64,000 nucleotides of DNA from Bacteroidales bacterium (GTDB taxonomy: Bacteria; Bacteroidota; Bacteroidia; Bacteroidales; UBA932): positions 1-64,000 of the forward strand of contig JAFZBQ010000060.1 in NCBI GenBank assembly GCA_017561665.1, read 5' to 3'. Shown here piece after piece: positions 16,162 to 25,880 of the stretch; the first letter of the stretch is position 1, and each line of letters opens with the position of its first letter. The notes below the pieces were generated by a model. It was not told where the DNA came from and searched no databases. It saw nothing but the letters and a program-made list of their open reading frames with translations. The position numbers and the translations under genes are program-made.

Positions 16162-17235
16162 ATGAGAAACATTCTGGATTATGATTCGGTGGAATTGAGC
16201 CCCAATGGCCGGGATGTGATAATCCTTGACCAGTCGCTCCTTCCCAACCAGGAGAAGTTTCTGCACCTGACCACGGCAGAACAGGTTTTCTATGCAATCA
16301 CGCTGCTTAAAGTGCGCGGTGCACCCGCCATCGGCATCGCCGGCGCATTTGGCCTTGCAATGTGCATGAACCGCTTCAAGGCCAAGAACCTTCAGGCCTT
16401 TGATAAAGAATTCCTCCGTGTCAAGCGATATCTGTACATCTCGCGTCCTACGGCTGTGAGCCTTATGGTGACCCTAGACCGTATGGAGCGTTGCTACTAC
16501 GAGACGGAAGAGGAGGCCAAGGACAAGAGCGATTTTGAAACTATGCGACTCATCCGAGAGCGCCTGACGGCAGAGGCTCGCGCCATCAAGCTGGAAGATA
16601 TCCAGAAGTGCCTTGCCATAGCGGAGGCCGGTTTCTCGCTGCTGAAGCCGGGTGTGGGCATCCTTACCTACTGTAACGCCGGACACCTGGCAGTTTCGCG
16701 CTACGGCACCGCTTTGAGCCCGATTTATTATGCTCAGCAGAAGGGCTATATGCCCAAGGTCTATTCTTGTGAAACCAGGCCTATGCTGCAGGGTTCGCGC
16801 CTTACCGCATACGAACTTTCCAAGGCCGGTATCGATGTTACCCTGATTTGCGACAATATGGCCTCCGACGTGATGCGCCGCGGCAAGATCGATATAGTGT
16901 TCTTCGGATGCGACCGCATCGCCGCCAACGGTGATGTCGCTAACAAGGTCGGCAGCAGCATGCTGGCGGTACTGGCCAAGCACTATGGCATTCCCTGCTA
17001 CAGCATCGGCCCTATGAATACCATCGACTTTGGTACAAAGACCGGCAACGACATCGTGATTGAAGAGCGCCCGGCATTTGAGGTTACCGATATGTATTTT
17101 GACAAGCCGGTGGCGCCCAAGGGTGTCAAGGTCTATAATCCGGCATTTGACGTAACCCCTGCCGAACTGCTTACGGGTATTATTACAGAGAAGGGTATAG
17201 TGGCTCCCGGAGACCTGGCCCGTCTTAAGGAATGA
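16162..17235 (+). CDS. mtnA: S-methyl-5-thioribose-1-phosphate isomerase-like protein
   Basis: A 357-residue protein of the eIF2B-alpha/MtnA family. KVRGAPAIGIAGAFGLAM, the catalytic Cys in GILTYCNAGHLA, the catalytic Asp in FFGCDRIAANGDVANKVGS, and GNDIVIEERP are all present, as expected for MtnA in methionine salvage. No other methionine-salvage genes are adjacent, so a related role, such as isomerising another aldose-1-phosphate, cannot be excluded. It overlaps the MBL hydrolase start by ATGA, forming a two-gene operon. Confidence 0.88.
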   Translation: MRNILDYDSVELSPNGRDVIILDQSLLPNQEKFLHLTTAEQVFYAITLLKVRGAPAIGIAGAFGLAMCMNRFKAKNLQAFDKEFLRVKRYLYISRPTAVSLMVTLDRMERCYYETEEEAKDKSDFETMRLIRERLTAEARAIKLEDIQKCLAIAEAGFSLLKPGVGILTYCNAGHLAVSRYGTALSPIYYAQQKGYMPKVYSCETRPMLQGSRLTAYELSKAGIDVTLICDNMASDVMRRGKIDIVFFGCDRIAANGDVANKVGSSMLAVLAKHYGIPCYSIGPMNTIDFGTKTGNDIVIEERPAFEVTDMYFDKPVAPKGVKVYNPAFDVTPAELLTGIITEKGIVAPGDLARLKE

Positions 17236-18035
17236 CCAGGTTCATAAGCCTTTCCAGCGGAAGCAACGGCAACTGCTATTATATCGGCAACGACGATGCG
17301 TCGCTGCTGATTGACTTCGGCATCGGCGGCCGTACCGTGAACCGTCGGCTGGGGGCGCACGACCTTGCCCTTAAGGATGTGGACATGGTGCTTGTGACTC
17401 ACGAGCATATGGATCATATCCGTTATCTGGGAGGCTTTACTGAGAGATTCCAGAAGGTGGTATTCGCCACGACCGAGCTCCACAAGGTACTTGAGAGGCA
17501 TTTCTGTACGGTCGGCAAGCTTGGCGGCTGCGTTAGGGAAACGACCCCCGGCGTAGAAACCGAATGTATGGGAGTTAAATTCACCCCGTTCTCCGTGCCG
17601 CACGATGCACGTGACACCGTAGGCTATTATATCGATTTCTTTGGAGAAACATTTACCGTTGTGACCGACATCGGTATGGTCACCGACGACGTTGTAAAAT
17701 ATTGCAGCATGGCGAGCCACCTAATAGTGGAATCGAATTATGACCCCGGCATGCTGGTTACCGGACCGTATACTCCGGAACTCAAGCGCCGGATTATGGA
17801 GAACCGCGGCCACCTGAGCAACGAGCAGACTGCGGACCTGCTCAAGCGCTCTTACCACGAAGGGCTGGAGTCTGTGTTCCTATGTCATTTGAGTGCGAAC
17901 AACAATACGCCGTCTATAGCGTTTGACAGCGCCCGTGCAGCCCTGAATTCCGTGGGTGGGGAAGAGGTTACTTTGTATGCCCTGCCTCGCCGCGAGGCTT
18001 CTCCGCTCTTTATTTTTGACCGTACCAACCCTTAA
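17232..18035 (+). CDS. MBL-fold metallohydrolase, YycJ/WalJ-like
   Basis: A 267-residue metallo-beta-lactamase-fold protein. The start [18 protein letters not shown] is the hallmark of the YycJ/WalJ group, and the metal motif HEHMDH (about residue 57) is complete. Family members are thought to be DNA-processing nucleases linked to mismatch repair or to cell-division coupling. Start ATG 17232 lies in the mtnA stop (ATGA). The last 26 bases overlap the 3' end of the convergent nfo gene, so the transcripts must be complementary at their ends. Confidence 0.88.
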   Translation: MTRFISLSSGSNGNCYYIGNDDASLLIDFGIGGRTVNRRLGAHDLALKDVDMVLVTHEHMDHIRYLGGFTERFQKVVFATTELHKVLERHFCTVGKLGGCVRETTPGVETECMGVKFTPFSVPHDARDTVGYYIDFFGETFTVVTDIGMVTDDVVKYCSMASHLIVESNYDPGMLVTGPYTPELKRRIMENRGHLSNEQTADLLKRSYHEGLESVFLCHLSANNNTPSIAFDSARAALNSVGGEEVTLYALPRREASPLFIFDRTNP

Positions 18036-18921
18036 GCAGGGCTATCTCCTCAGGCCAAATCTCCGGTTCCGGCGTCTCCAGAATGAACGGGATGTCCTCC
18101 AGGCGCGGGTCCTTCATCAACTTCTCAAACGTTTCTGCGCCAATCTCGCCCTTGCCAAGCGGGGCGTGACGGTCCACACGGCTGCCGCTTACCTTTGTGG
18201 CGTCGTTAAGATGCATTCCTTTAAGATATTTGAGGCCGACAATGGCATCCAATGCATCGATAATTTTGTCGTAACCGCTGAGGACGACGGCTCCCTTGAC
18301 ATCGGCGTCGGTCATAGCGATACTCTCTTCGAAAAGCGACGGCTTGCCCGCCCAGTCATAGCCGGCGGCGAAGGCGTGGCAGGTGTCTATGCAGATCCCG
18401 ACGCGGCTTTTATCCTCAACCATAGATATTATTTGCGCCAGATGCTCGAAACGGAAGCCGAGGTTGCTCCCCTGGCCGGCGGTGTTCTCCAAAACGGCGG
18501 TGACGCCTTCGGTGACATCCAGAGCCAAATTGATGGATTCTGCAATTCGGCGCAGGCACTCGTCCACGCTGATCTCGTTCAGGTGGCTTCCGGGGTGGAA
18601 GTTGAGCCGGTCCAGCCCAAGCGCCTGGCAGCGGGCCATTTCGTCAGTAAATGATTTTCTGGAGCGTTCCAGACCGTCGGCTGCGGGGTGCCCCAGATTT
18701 ATCAGATATCCGTCGTGAGGCAGGATGGAGCAGGGCGGATAGCCCAATTCGGCGCAGCGTTGCTTGAAAAGCTCTATGCTCTCCTGAGTCAGTGCGGGAG
18801 ACTCCCACTGCTTCTGGTTTTTGGTGAATAGCGCGAATGCTGTCGCACCGATTTCCTGCGCCCTCAAAGGGGCATTCTCTACGCCGCCTGCGGCCGATAC
18901 GTGAGCTCCAATGTACTTCAT
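18010..18921 (-). CDS. nfo: Deoxyribonuclease IV (apurinic/apyrimidinic endonuclease)
   Basis: A 303-residue TIM-barrel endonuclease IV. It starts [18 protein letters not shown] and shows the zinc-ligand segments [43 protein letters not shown] and FILETPE. It incises abasic sites in base excision repair. It starts one base after the recG stop, so recG and nfo form a repair operon. Its 3' end overlaps the MBL gene by 26 bases. Confidence 0.96.
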   Translation of the reverse strand: MKYIGAHVSAAGGVENAPLRAQEIGATAFALFTKNQKQWESPALTQESIELFKQRCAELGYPPCSILPHDGYLINLGHPAADGLERSRKSFTDEMARCQALGLDRLNFHPGSHLNEISVDECLRRIAESINLALDVTEGVTAVLENTAGQGSNLGFRFEHLAQIISMVEDKSRVGICIDTCHAFAAGYDWAGKPSLFEESIAMTDADVKGAVVLSGYDKIIDALDAIVGLKYLKGMHLNDATKVSGSRVDRHAPLGKGEIGAETFEKLMKDPRLEDIPFILETPEPEIWPEEIALLKGWYGQK

Positions 18922-18922
18922 A

Positions 18923-21028
18923 TTAAGATATCTTTGAGTAGTCTACAATTTCGTTTCTGATGTCCTTCAGATTTGCCTTTAAAAGCTGGTTCTTGGGGAG
19001 TTCCAATAGCGGATCTTCGGAGAGGATGTCCATTGCGGCGCGACGGGCGTCCTCGAGAGTAGAGGAGTCCTTGGCCAGGTTGGCAATATGCAGGTCTATC
19101 GCCAGGCCGCTCTGCCGGGTCCCTTCAAAGTCGCCGGGACCGCGCATCTTGAGGTCGGCCTCGGCCAGCTCGAAACCGTCGTTGGTAGAACACATCAGCT
19201 CTATCCTTTCCTTGGATTCCTTGCTAAGTTTATAGCCGGTCATCAATATGCAGTACGATTTTTCTGCGCCGCGGCCCACACGCCCGCGCAACTGGTGCAG
19301 CTGAGCCAGGCCGAACCGCTCGGCACTGTTGATGACCATAACCGATGCGTTTGGTACATCTACGCCCACCTCGATTACCGAGGTGGAAACCAGAATGTTG
19401 GCCTTGCCGCTCACGAACAGGTTCATATCAAACGCCTTGTTCTCCGGAGTCTGGCGGCCGTGTACCACGGCTGTGATATAATCGGGCTGCTTGAAGTAAT
19501 CGGTAATCTCCAGATAACCCTCCTCCAGGTTCTCGTAGTCCATCTTTTCCGACTCCTTGATGAGCGGATACACCACGAACACCTGGCGGCCGGCGGCAAT
19601 CTCCTTCTTCATAAATTCGTACACCTTGTGGCGCTGGTGTTCTCCGGCGTGGGTGGTGACTATCGGCTTGCGGCCGGGCGGGAGTTCGTCTATCACAGAA
19701 ACGTCCAGATCACCGTATAGCGTCATGGCCAGCGTGCGGGGTATCGGTGTGGCGGTCATCACCAGTATGTGCGGGGTGATCTCCGATTTTGACCACAGGC
19801 GGGCGCGCTGGTCCACGCCAAACCGGTGTTGCTCGTCTATGACGGCCAGCGCCAGGGCGTTGAACTGGACCTTGTCTTCTATAAGGGCGTGGGTGCCGAT
19901 TACCAAATCGATACTTCCGTCGGCCAGGCCGGCGTATATTTCACGCCGCTCCTTTGTTTTGGTGTTGCCGGTAAGCAGCGCCACCTTCACGATATCGGGA
20001 TTGATGTATTTCTGTATGCCGTTGTAATGCTGCACCGCCAGCACCTCCGTAGGCGCCATTATGCAGGCCTGGTAGCCGTTGTCAATGGCCTGCAGGGCGG
20101 AGAAAATGGCCACCATGGTCTTGCCGCTGCCCACGTCTCCCTGCAGCAGACGGTTCATCTGGCGGCCGCTGGTGACATCGGCCCGGATCTCTTTCAAAAC
20201 CCTTTTCTGGGCACCTGTCAGAGGGAAGGGGAGGTGGCTGTAGGTATAGTTGAAAGCATCGCCCAGCTTTGCCAGGATGACGCCTTCTCCCTCGCGCATC
20301 TTTATGAACTTCTGCTTGACCAGAGCCAGCTGCAGGTAGAACAGCTCCTCGTATTTGAGGCGGCTTCGGGCCTGCTCCAGCGAGTACATATCGGGTGGAA
20401 AGTGGATATCGTGCAGAGCCTTTGCCAGCGGTATCAGCCTTTTCTCTTCCAGGAACCATTCTGGCAGTGTCTCCACTATTTTGCCGGCGACTATGTCGGC
20501 CAACCGGCGCTGCAGCGTCGTGAAAGATTTGTTGGTGATGCCGCCGTTCTGCAGTTTTTCCGTACTGGAGTAGACACCGGTGATGGAGGGCCCTGTCACC
20601 GAGGCGGCTTTGGACACCGGCTCTACCTCCGGATGGACAAAGTTATAGCGGTCGTTGAAGACGGAAGGCTTGCCGAATACGACGTATTCTTCTCCCACCT
20701 TGAGCTTGTCCTGCACCCACTTTATTCCTTTGAAGAATACCAATTCGATATAGCCGGTACCGTCGGAAAACACTGCTATCAGGCGGGTGCCTTTGCCGTT
20801 GCCAGCCAGCGAGACGCTCTTGATGGTGCCGCGCAGCTGGATGTAGGCGTTTGCGGAATCTATCTCGCTGATTGCGTAGAACTTGCTGCGGTCTACATAG
20901 CGGAAAGGGAAGTGATAGAGCAGGTCACGGAACGTACGTATGCCAAGCTCCTTTTCCAGAAGCTGCGCCCGTTTTGGCCCCACACCCGGCAGGAACTTGA
21001 TGTCACTATCCAATATATAGCCGCCCAT
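18923..21028 (-). CDS. recG: ATP-dependent DNA helicase RecG
   Basis: A 701-residue SF2 helicase of full length. The N-terminal wedge begins [18 protein letters not shown]; Walker A is [14 protein letters not shown], Walker B is [14 protein letters not shown], and [10 protein letters not shown] is motif VI. The C-terminal TRG segment includes [12 protein letters not shown]. RecG remodels stalled replication forks and branched DNA. It leads the recG-nfo operon, with a -7 box 8 bases before its start. It is divergent from pdxA. Confidence 0.96.
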   Translation of the reverse strand: MGGYILDSDIKFLPGVGPKRAQLLEKELGIRTFRDLLYHFPFRYVDRSKFYAISEIDSANAYIQLRGTIKSVSLAGNGKGTRLIAVFSDGTGYIELVFFKGIKWVQDKLKVGEEYVVFGKPSVFNDRYNFVHPEVEPVSKAASVTGPSITGVYSSTEKLQNGGITNKSFTTLQRRLADIVAGKIVETLPEWFLEEKRLIPLAKALHDIHFPPDMYSLEQARSRLKYEELFYLQLALVKQKFIKMREGEGVILAKLGDAFNYTYSHLPFPLTGAQKRVLKEIRADVTSGRQMNRLLQGDVGSGKTMVAIFSALQAIDNGYQACIMAPTEVLAVQHYNGIQKYINPDIVKVALLTGNTKTKERREIYAGLADGSIDLVIGTHALIEDKVQFNALALAVIDEQHRFGVDQRARLWSKSEITPHILVMTATPIPRTLAMTLYGDLDVSVIDELPPGRKPIVTTHAGEHQRHKVYEFMKKEIAAGRQVFVVYPLIKESEKMDYENLEEGYLEITDYFKQPDYITAVVHGRQTPENKAFDMNLFVSGKANILVSTSVIEVGVDVPNASVMVINSAERFGLAQLHQLRGRVGRGAEKSYCILMTGYKLSKESKERIELMCSTNDGFELAEADLKMRGPGDFEGTRQSGLAIDLHIANLAKDSSTLEDARRAAMDILSEDPLLELPKNQLLKANLKDIRNEIVDYSKIS

Positions 21029-21036
21029 ACTAAACC

Positions 21037-21044
21037 CAAAGTTA
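21037..21044 (-). promoter_or_regulatory. -7 box for recG-nfo
   Basis: Minus strand TAACTTTG, 8 bases before ATG 21028. Confidence 0.6.
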
Positions 21045-21056
21045 CGAATTTATGAC

Positions 21057-21064
21057 TATATTTG
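21057..21064 (+). promoter_or_regulatory. -7 box for pdxA-rnhA-pfkA
   Basis: TATATTTG, 21 bases before ATG 21086; 12 bases from the opposing recG box. Confidence 0.65.
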
Positions 21065-21085
21065 CCTGTTAAGTAATACGAAATA

Positions 21086-22168
21086 ATGTCAAAAATGCTC
21101 ACTATAGGAATCACCCAGGGTGACTCCAACGGAATAGGATACGAAGTAATAATCAAAGCTCTTGCAGACCCCAGGATCCTGGATATGTTTGTACCTGTAG
21201 TGTACGGTTCGTCCAAGATGTTCGGCTTCAACAAAAAGCTGATACCCGAGGCGGAGCAGATGAATACCAACGTAATAGGCGCCGCTGCCGATGCCAAGGC
21301 CAAACGCGTCAACATTATCAACTGCGTTCCCGACAGCTACAACATAGAATTCGGTCAGATTACAAAAGAGGGTGCGGCTGCAGCGTATGCATCGCTGAAG
21401 GCGGCGGTAGAGGATCTCAAGAGCGGTGCTATCGACGCGCTGGTCACGGCTCCGTTCAACAAGCACTCCATGGAGGAGTCGGGCTTCGCTTTCCCCGGTC
21501 ACACAGAATATCTGCAGAGTCAGTTCCCGGAAGGGAAGAGCCTGATGTTCATGTGCAGCGAGCGCCTCAAGGTGGGCGTTGCAACTAACCATACTCCCAT
21601 CGCCAGGGTGTCTGAGATTCTGAATTCAGATCTGATAGTATCCAAGTTGGAGATTATGAACGCCTCTTTAAAGAGTGATTTCTGCATAGAGAAGCCCAAG
21701 ATTGCGGTGTTGGGGCTCAATCCCCACGCCGGCGACGAAGGTTCGCTGGGCCGCGAGGAGATAGAGATAATCGCCCCTGCAGTCGAGGCGGCCAACCAGG
21801 CGGGAATAATGACCTTTGGCCCTTTCTCGCCCGACGGCTTCTTCGGCAACGGCCAATATCAGAAATTTGACGCCGTGTTGGCAATGTACCACGACCAGGG
21901 GCTTATTCCATTCAAGACTCTGGCTTTTGACGAGGGTGTCAATTACACCGCCGGCCTGCCGGTAGTGCGCACTTCGCCCGACCATGGCACCGGCTACGAC
22001 ATCGCCGGCAAAAATCTGGCAAGTCCCCGCTCGATGCTTTACGCAATGTTTATGGCGGCCGACATCTGCAAGCACCGTCAGACTTATGAAGAAATCACGT
22101 CCAATCCGCTTCAGATAAAGGTTTTCGAGACCAAGAACGCTCCCGACCGCTCGTACCTCCCCGAATGA
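21086..22168 (+). CDS. pdxA: 4-hydroxythreonine-4-phosphate dehydrogenase
   Basis: A 360-residue PdxA. It shows the N-terminal ITQGDSNGIGYEVI, the metal-binding LVTAPFNKHSM, FPGHTEYL, YHDQGLIPFK and the late VRTSPDHGTGYDIAG. It oxidises 4-phosphohydroxy-L-threonine in the DXP-independent branch of pyridoxal-5'-phosphate synthesis. ATG at 21095 is a possible alternative start. The stop overlaps the rnhA start (ATGA). Confidence 0.94.
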   Translation: MSKMLTIGITQGDSNGIGYEVIIKALADPRILDMFVPVVYGSSKMFGFNKKLIPEAEQMNTNVIGAAADAKAKRVNIINCVPDSYNIEFGQITKEGAAAAYASLKAAVEDLKSGAIDALVTAPFNKHSMEESGFAFPGHTEYLQSQFPEGKSLMFMCSERLKVGVATNHTPIARVSEILNSDLIVSKLEIMNASLKSDFCIEKPKIAVLGLNPHAGDEGSLGREEIEIIAPAVEAANQAGIMTFGPFSPDGFFGNGQYQKFDAVLAMYHDQGLIPFKTLAFDEGVNYTAGLPVVRTSPDHGTGYDIAGKNLASPRSMLYAMFMAADICKHRQTYEEITSNPLQIKVFETKNAPDRSYLPE

Positions 22169-22602
22169 TGGATCGTCAGACGATATATCTCTATACCGAC
22201 GGCGCCTGTTCCGGCAATCCCGGCCCTGGCGGCTACGGCGTGGTGCTGCGTTGCGGCACTATGGAAAAGGAGATGTCGGAGGGATTCGAACAGACCACCA
22301 ACAACCGTATGGAACTGCTGGCGGTTATCGTGGGGCTGGAGGCTATCAAATGGGAGAATGCCGATGTACAGGTATTCAGCGACTCGTCTTATGTGGTGAA
22401 TGCCGTCACCAAAGGCTGGCTCTGGGACTGGGTCAAGAAGGATTTTGCAAAGAAGGCGAATCCCGATCTGTGGCGGCGGTTTCTGGAGGTTTATAACAAG
22501 CACAATGTTACTTTCAATTGGATAAAAGGACACGCCGGCCATCCCGAGAACGAGCGCTGCGACGCTCTGGCGGTGTCTGCGTATCAGCAATTCTTAAAAT
22601 AG
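22165..22602 (+). CDS. rnhA: Ribonuclease HI
   Basis: A 145-residue RNase HI of canonical length. All four catalytic acids are visible: YTDGACSGNPGPGGYG, NNRMELLAVI, VFSDSSYV and the final NERCDALA; the basic handle around WLWDWVKKDF is also present. It degrades RNA in RNA-DNA hybrids. Two adjacent ATGs (22165, 22168) are possible starts; the first overlaps the pdxA stop. pfkA begins 2 bases after its stop. Confidence 0.95.
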   Translation: MMDRQTIYLYTDGACSGNPGPGGYGVVLRCGTMEKEMSEGFEQTTNNRMELLAVIVGLEAIKWENADVQVFSDSSYVVNAVTKGWLWDWVKKDFAKKANPDLWRRFLEVYNKHNVTFNWIKGHAGHPENERCDALAVSAYQQFLK

Positions 22603-22604
22603 CT

Positions 22605-23591
22605 ATGGCAAAGAAGATAATCAAGAAAATAGGTGTCCTGACCTCCGGCGGCGATGCTCCCGGAATGAATGCGGCACTGCGTGCGGTGGTTCGCACCGCC
22701 ATATTCTATAAACTTGAAGTCGTGGGCATTATGCGCGGCTATCAGGGCCTCATTGAGGGCGATTTTGTTCCGATGGAGTCAAAATCTGTCTCCAAGATCA
22801 TCAACCTTGGCGGTACGATTCTCCATACTTCCCGCTGCCCAGAATTTAAGGATCTTGAGGTGCGCCGCAAGGCCATCGACGGCCTCAAAGAGGCTGGCAT
22901 CGACGCCCTGGTGGTAATCGGAGGTGACGGCAGTTTCCGCGGCGCCAACGACATCTTCAAGGACTTCGATTATCCGGTGGTCGGCATTCCCGCCACCATC
23001 GACAATGATATCTACGGCACCGATTTCACCATCGGTTTCGATACCGCCATCAACACGGCGATGGATGCCATCGACAAGATTCGCGACACCGCTCACAGCC
23101 ACGATATGGTCTTTTTCGTTGAGGTAATGGGCCGCGACGCCGGCTTCATTGCCCTGCACACCGGCATCGCCACCGGCTCTGAGGTGACGCTGATTCCTGA
23201 GATTCAGAAGGATATCGATTCGCTGGTGGATTACCTCAAGATAGGCCGCCGCAAGAACAAGACTTCCGGCATCGTGGTAGTGGCAGAAGGCGGACATCTG
23301 GGTTCCGCCGCAGAGGTTGCAAAAGCCGTCAAGGAGCGCATCCCCAGCTACGAGGTACGTGTGACCACTCTGGGACATATCCAGAGGGGTGGTTCGCCCA
23401 GCTGTTCCGACCGCGTACTGGCCAGCATTTATGGCTATGAGTCTGTGTGCGCACTGCTCGACGGCCAGAGCGGCGTGATGATCGGCCGCGTGAACGGCAA
23501 GACGGTCTACACACCTTTCGACGACGCCATCAGCAAGCACGGCGCCATAGACAAGAGCTGGTACGAAATCACCAAGATCCTGAGCGTCTAA
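22605..23591 (+). CDS. pfkA: ATP-dependent 6-phosphofructokinase
   Basis: A 328-residue PfkA. GVLTSGGDAPGMNAALR, the GGDGSFRGA loop, the catalytic PATIDNDIYGTDFTIGFDTA, and EVMGRDAGFIALH are present. The sequence GGDGS, with Gly before the Asp-Gly-Ser, and PATIDND suggest ATP rather than pyrophosphate as donor. Start ATG 22605 gives the normal N-terminus MAKKIIKKIGVL; longer upstream extension lies inside rnhA. Its stop overlaps the stop of the convergent iorB by 4 bases. Confidence 0.95.
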   Translation: MAKKIIKKIGVLTSGGDAPGMNAALRAVVRTAIFYKLEVVGIMRGYQGLIEGDFVPMESKSVSKIINLGGTILHTSRCPEFKDLEVRRKAIDGLKEAGIDALVVIGGDGSFRGANDIFKDFDYPVVGIPATIDNDIYGTDFTIGFDTAINTAMDAIDKIRDTAHSHDMVFFVEVMGRDAGFIALHTGIATGSEVTLIPEIQKDIDSLVDYLKIGRRKNKTSGIVVVAEGGHLGSAAEVAKAVKERIPSYEVRVTTLGHIQRGGSPSCSDRVLASIYGYESVCALLDGQSGVMIGRVNGKTVYTPFDDAISKHGAIDKSWYEITKILSV

Positions 23592-24160
23592 CGGGCTGCT
23601 TGCTGGCCGGCACGGAAGGTTGCAAGATTGGCCTCTACAATGGCATCTCCCTTGCGCGAGAAGAGTTCGCGAATGCCGGCTTCGAGTTTGTCGGGTTCTA
23701 TGCCCAGAATACCGCTGCATGCACCCAGCAGGGTGATGTTTGCGCCGCGCGGATTGCCGGCTTCCTTGGCAGTGGCATCCACATCCAGCAGAATCACATT
23801 CTTGCGTGACTTGAGCTCTGCGAGTACGGCCTCCTGGTCGGGATAATTGGGAATATTGACGAATGCGGTGGTATTGGTCACAATCCAGCCGTCGGGAGAG
23901 AGAAACGGAAGATAGCGCAGCGCTTCCATCGGCTCCAGAGAAATTATGACATCGGCACCGCCGCGCGGAATCAGATCCGAAGCAATCGGCTCAGAACTGA
24001 TGCGCAGGTGGCTCTGAACATCGCCGCCGCGCTGGCTCATTCCATGCACCTCGGCCTGTTTTATATAGAGATTCTCCTTGATAGCGGCGTGACCAATCAC
24101 AGCTGCGATAGAAAGGATTCCCTGACCGCCGACTCCGGCAAGTATAATATCTTTTTTCAT
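23588..24160 (-). CDS. iorB: Indolepyruvate:ferredoxin oxidoreductase, beta subunit
   Basis: A 190-residue protein of the 2-oxoacid:acceptor oxidoreductase gamma-type domain, beginning DIILAGVGGQGILSIAAVIG, with QAEVHGMSQRGGDVQSHLR and SLEPMEALRYL. With IorA it oxidises aryl pyruvates (from Trp, Phe, Tyr) to aryl-acetyl-CoA, reducing ferredoxin, in anaerobic amino-acid breakdown. It follows iorA with a 6-base gap and overlaps the pfkA stop by 4 bases. Confidence 0.93.
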   Translation of the reverse strand: MKKDIILAGVGGQGILSIAAVIGHAAIKENLYIKQAEVHGMSQRGGDVQSHLRISSEPIASDLIPRGGADVIISLEPMEALRYLPFLSPDGWIVTNTTAFVNIPNYPDQEAVLAELKSRKNVILLDVDATAKEAGNPRGANITLLGACSGILGIEPDKLEAGIRELFSRKGDAIVEANLATFRAGQQAAR

Positions 24161-24166
24161 GGCGCT

Positions 24167-25783
24167 TTACTCTTTGTTTTCTGCGGCGCGACGGGCGGCG
24201 GCGTGACGCTTGGCCGTTTGCATGCACTCGCGGCGTGAAATAATTACCGAAGGACCTTGATAGGCAATCTCTTCGTCTATCATCTGACGGATAAGATCCA
24301 TATTCTTGGGCAGCGGCACAACCACACGTACGTGGGCGGGGTCGATTCCGACAGCGACACAAATCTGGTCTATTTTGCCCGTTCCGGCAGCTTCCTGACC
24401 GCCGGTCATGCCGGTCGCCTCGTTGTCAGAAATGATAATCACGACATTTGAATTGCAATTGGCTACATCCAGTAGTCCTGTGATGCCCGAATGGGCGAAT
24501 GTGGAATCGCCGATAACACCGATGGCGGGATAATACCCGGCGTCGGCGGCACCCTTTGCCAGGGTGATGGCGCTGCCCATATCCACGCAGGAACAAATAG
24601 ATTTGAATGGCGGCAGATAGCCCAGCGTGTAGCATCCTACGTCGCTGAATACGCGGTGGTTATTCCAGCGCTCCATCGCCTCGTTCAGGGCGGCGAAAAG
24701 GTCACGGTGACCGCAGCCCTGGCAGAATGCCGGCGGGCGTGGCACTACGTTCTCAGAAGGGGCGTTTACCGGCAGCGGCGCCATCCCCAGCGCCTTGCGG
24801 ACGCAGTCGGGATTGAGTTCACCTACTCTAGGCAGATCGCCGGTCAAGCGGCCGACAACTTTGCATTCAGAAGGCAGAATTCCTGCCACCTGCTCTTCTA
24901 TGAAAGGCTGTCCTTCTTCGATGACCATAATCATCTTGCACTCCTTTGCAAGGTTGCGGATCTTATCCTTGGGAAGAGGATACTGCGTGACTTTCAGTAT
25001 AGGCCAGGGGCATTCTTTACCGACATTCTCGCGCAGATAATTGTAGGCGATGCCGCTGGCGATAATGCCCATACTATGGTCGGGACCGTCGTATAGTTTA
25101 TTGTTATCGGTTTCTTCTGAAAGCTGTTCCAACTTCGAGTATTTGTCAAGCAGGATAGGGTATGCCTGACGGGCATTCACCGGCAACAGAATCCAGGTGT
25201 TGGATGGCTCCGGATAGGAGAGGGGCTTGCGGGGAGCGATTGTGTCGTCAAACTCCACCACGGCGCGGGAATGCGCCATACGGGTGGTCACGCGCATCAC
25301 AACCGGTATGCGGCGCTCTTCACTTAAGGCGAAGGCGTATTCCATCATATCGTACGCCTCTTGCTGATTGGATGGCTCCAGCAGCGGAGTGAAGGCAAAC
25401 TTCGCGTAAAAGCGGGTATCCTGCTCGCCCTGGGAAGAGTGCATGCTGGGATCGTCTGCCACGACCACTACGATGCCTCCGTTAGGACCGGCCATGGCGC
25501 CGTTGACAAAAGCGTCCGCAGCTACGTTCATCCCGACGTGCTTCATGCACACAATAGAGCGGCGGCCTACGTATGAAACACCCAGAGCCGTCTCCATCGC
25601 GGTCTTCTCGTTTGCACACCACTTGCAAAAGACATTGTTCGCCTTGGCCTGCGGGCTGTTCTGTATATATTCGGTTATTTCTGTCGACGGTGTTCCGGGG
25701 TAGGCATACACGCCTACGATTCCGGCATTTATAGCGGCCTGCGCTATCGCCTCGTCTCCAAGCAGCAGTTCTTTTCTCTTCAT
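24167..25783 (-). CDS. iorA: Indolepyruvate:ferredoxin oxidoreductase, alpha subunit (no C-terminal ferredoxin domain)
   Basis: A 538-residue subunit with the N-terminal pyrimidine-binding part (LGDEAIAQAAINAGIVGVYAYPGTPSTEI) and the TPP-binding part (PAFCQGCGHRDLF, GDSTFAHSGITGLLD, IISDNEATGMTGGQ). It stops after SVIISRRECMQT plus a short basic tail. The double CxxCxxCxxxC ferredoxin module that ends archaeal IorA proteins (about 600 residues) is not there, so electrons must leave through a separate ferredoxin or site. It leads the iorAB operon. Confidence 0.93.
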   Translation of the reverse strand: MKRKELLLGDEAIAQAAINAGIVGVYAYPGTPSTEITEYIQNSPQAKANNVFCKWCANEKTAMETALGVSYVGRRSIVCMKHVGMNVAADAFVNGAMAGPNGGIVVVVADDPSMHSSQGEQDTRFYAKFAFTPLLEPSNQQEAYDMMEYAFALSEERRIPVVMRVTTRMAHSRAVVEFDDTIAPRKPLSYPEPSNTWILLPVNARQAYPILLDKYSKLEQLSEETDNNKLYDGPDHSMGIIASGIAYNYLRENVGKECPWPILKVTQYPLPKDKIRNLAKECKMIMVIEEGQPFIEEQVAGILPSECKVVGRLTGDLPRVGELNPDCVRKALGMAPLPVNAPSENVVPRPPAFCQGCGHRDLFAALNEAMERWNNHRVFSDVGCYTLGYLPPFKSICSCVDMGSAITLAKGAADAGYYPAIGVIGDSTFAHSGITGLLDVANCNSNVVIIISDNEATGMTGGQEAAGTGKIDQICVAVGIDPAHVRVVVPLPKNMDLIRQMIDEEIAYQGPSVIISRRECMQTAKRHAAARRAAENKE

Positions 25784-25804
25784 CGCTGAGTTCTTATTTC
25801 GCCG

Positions 25805-25812
25805 CTAAGGTA
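25805..25812 (-). promoter_or_regulatory. -7-like box for iorAB
   Basis: Minus strand TACCTTAG, one mismatch to TAnnTTTG. The same octamer, also followed by a GC-rich GCSGCG stretch, precedes the aminotransferase operon (32008-32015). Confidence 0.5.
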
Positions 25813-25832
25813 CAAAAACAAGATTTATTTTT

Positions 25833-25840
25833 TATATTTG
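25833..25840 (+). promoter_or_regulatory. -7 box for the lipoprotein gene
   Basis: TATATTTG, 40 bases before ATG 25881. Confidence 0.55.
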
Positions 25841-25880
25841 TTAAAATGTAAGAAAGTCTAACCCTATTATTCTACTGTTT

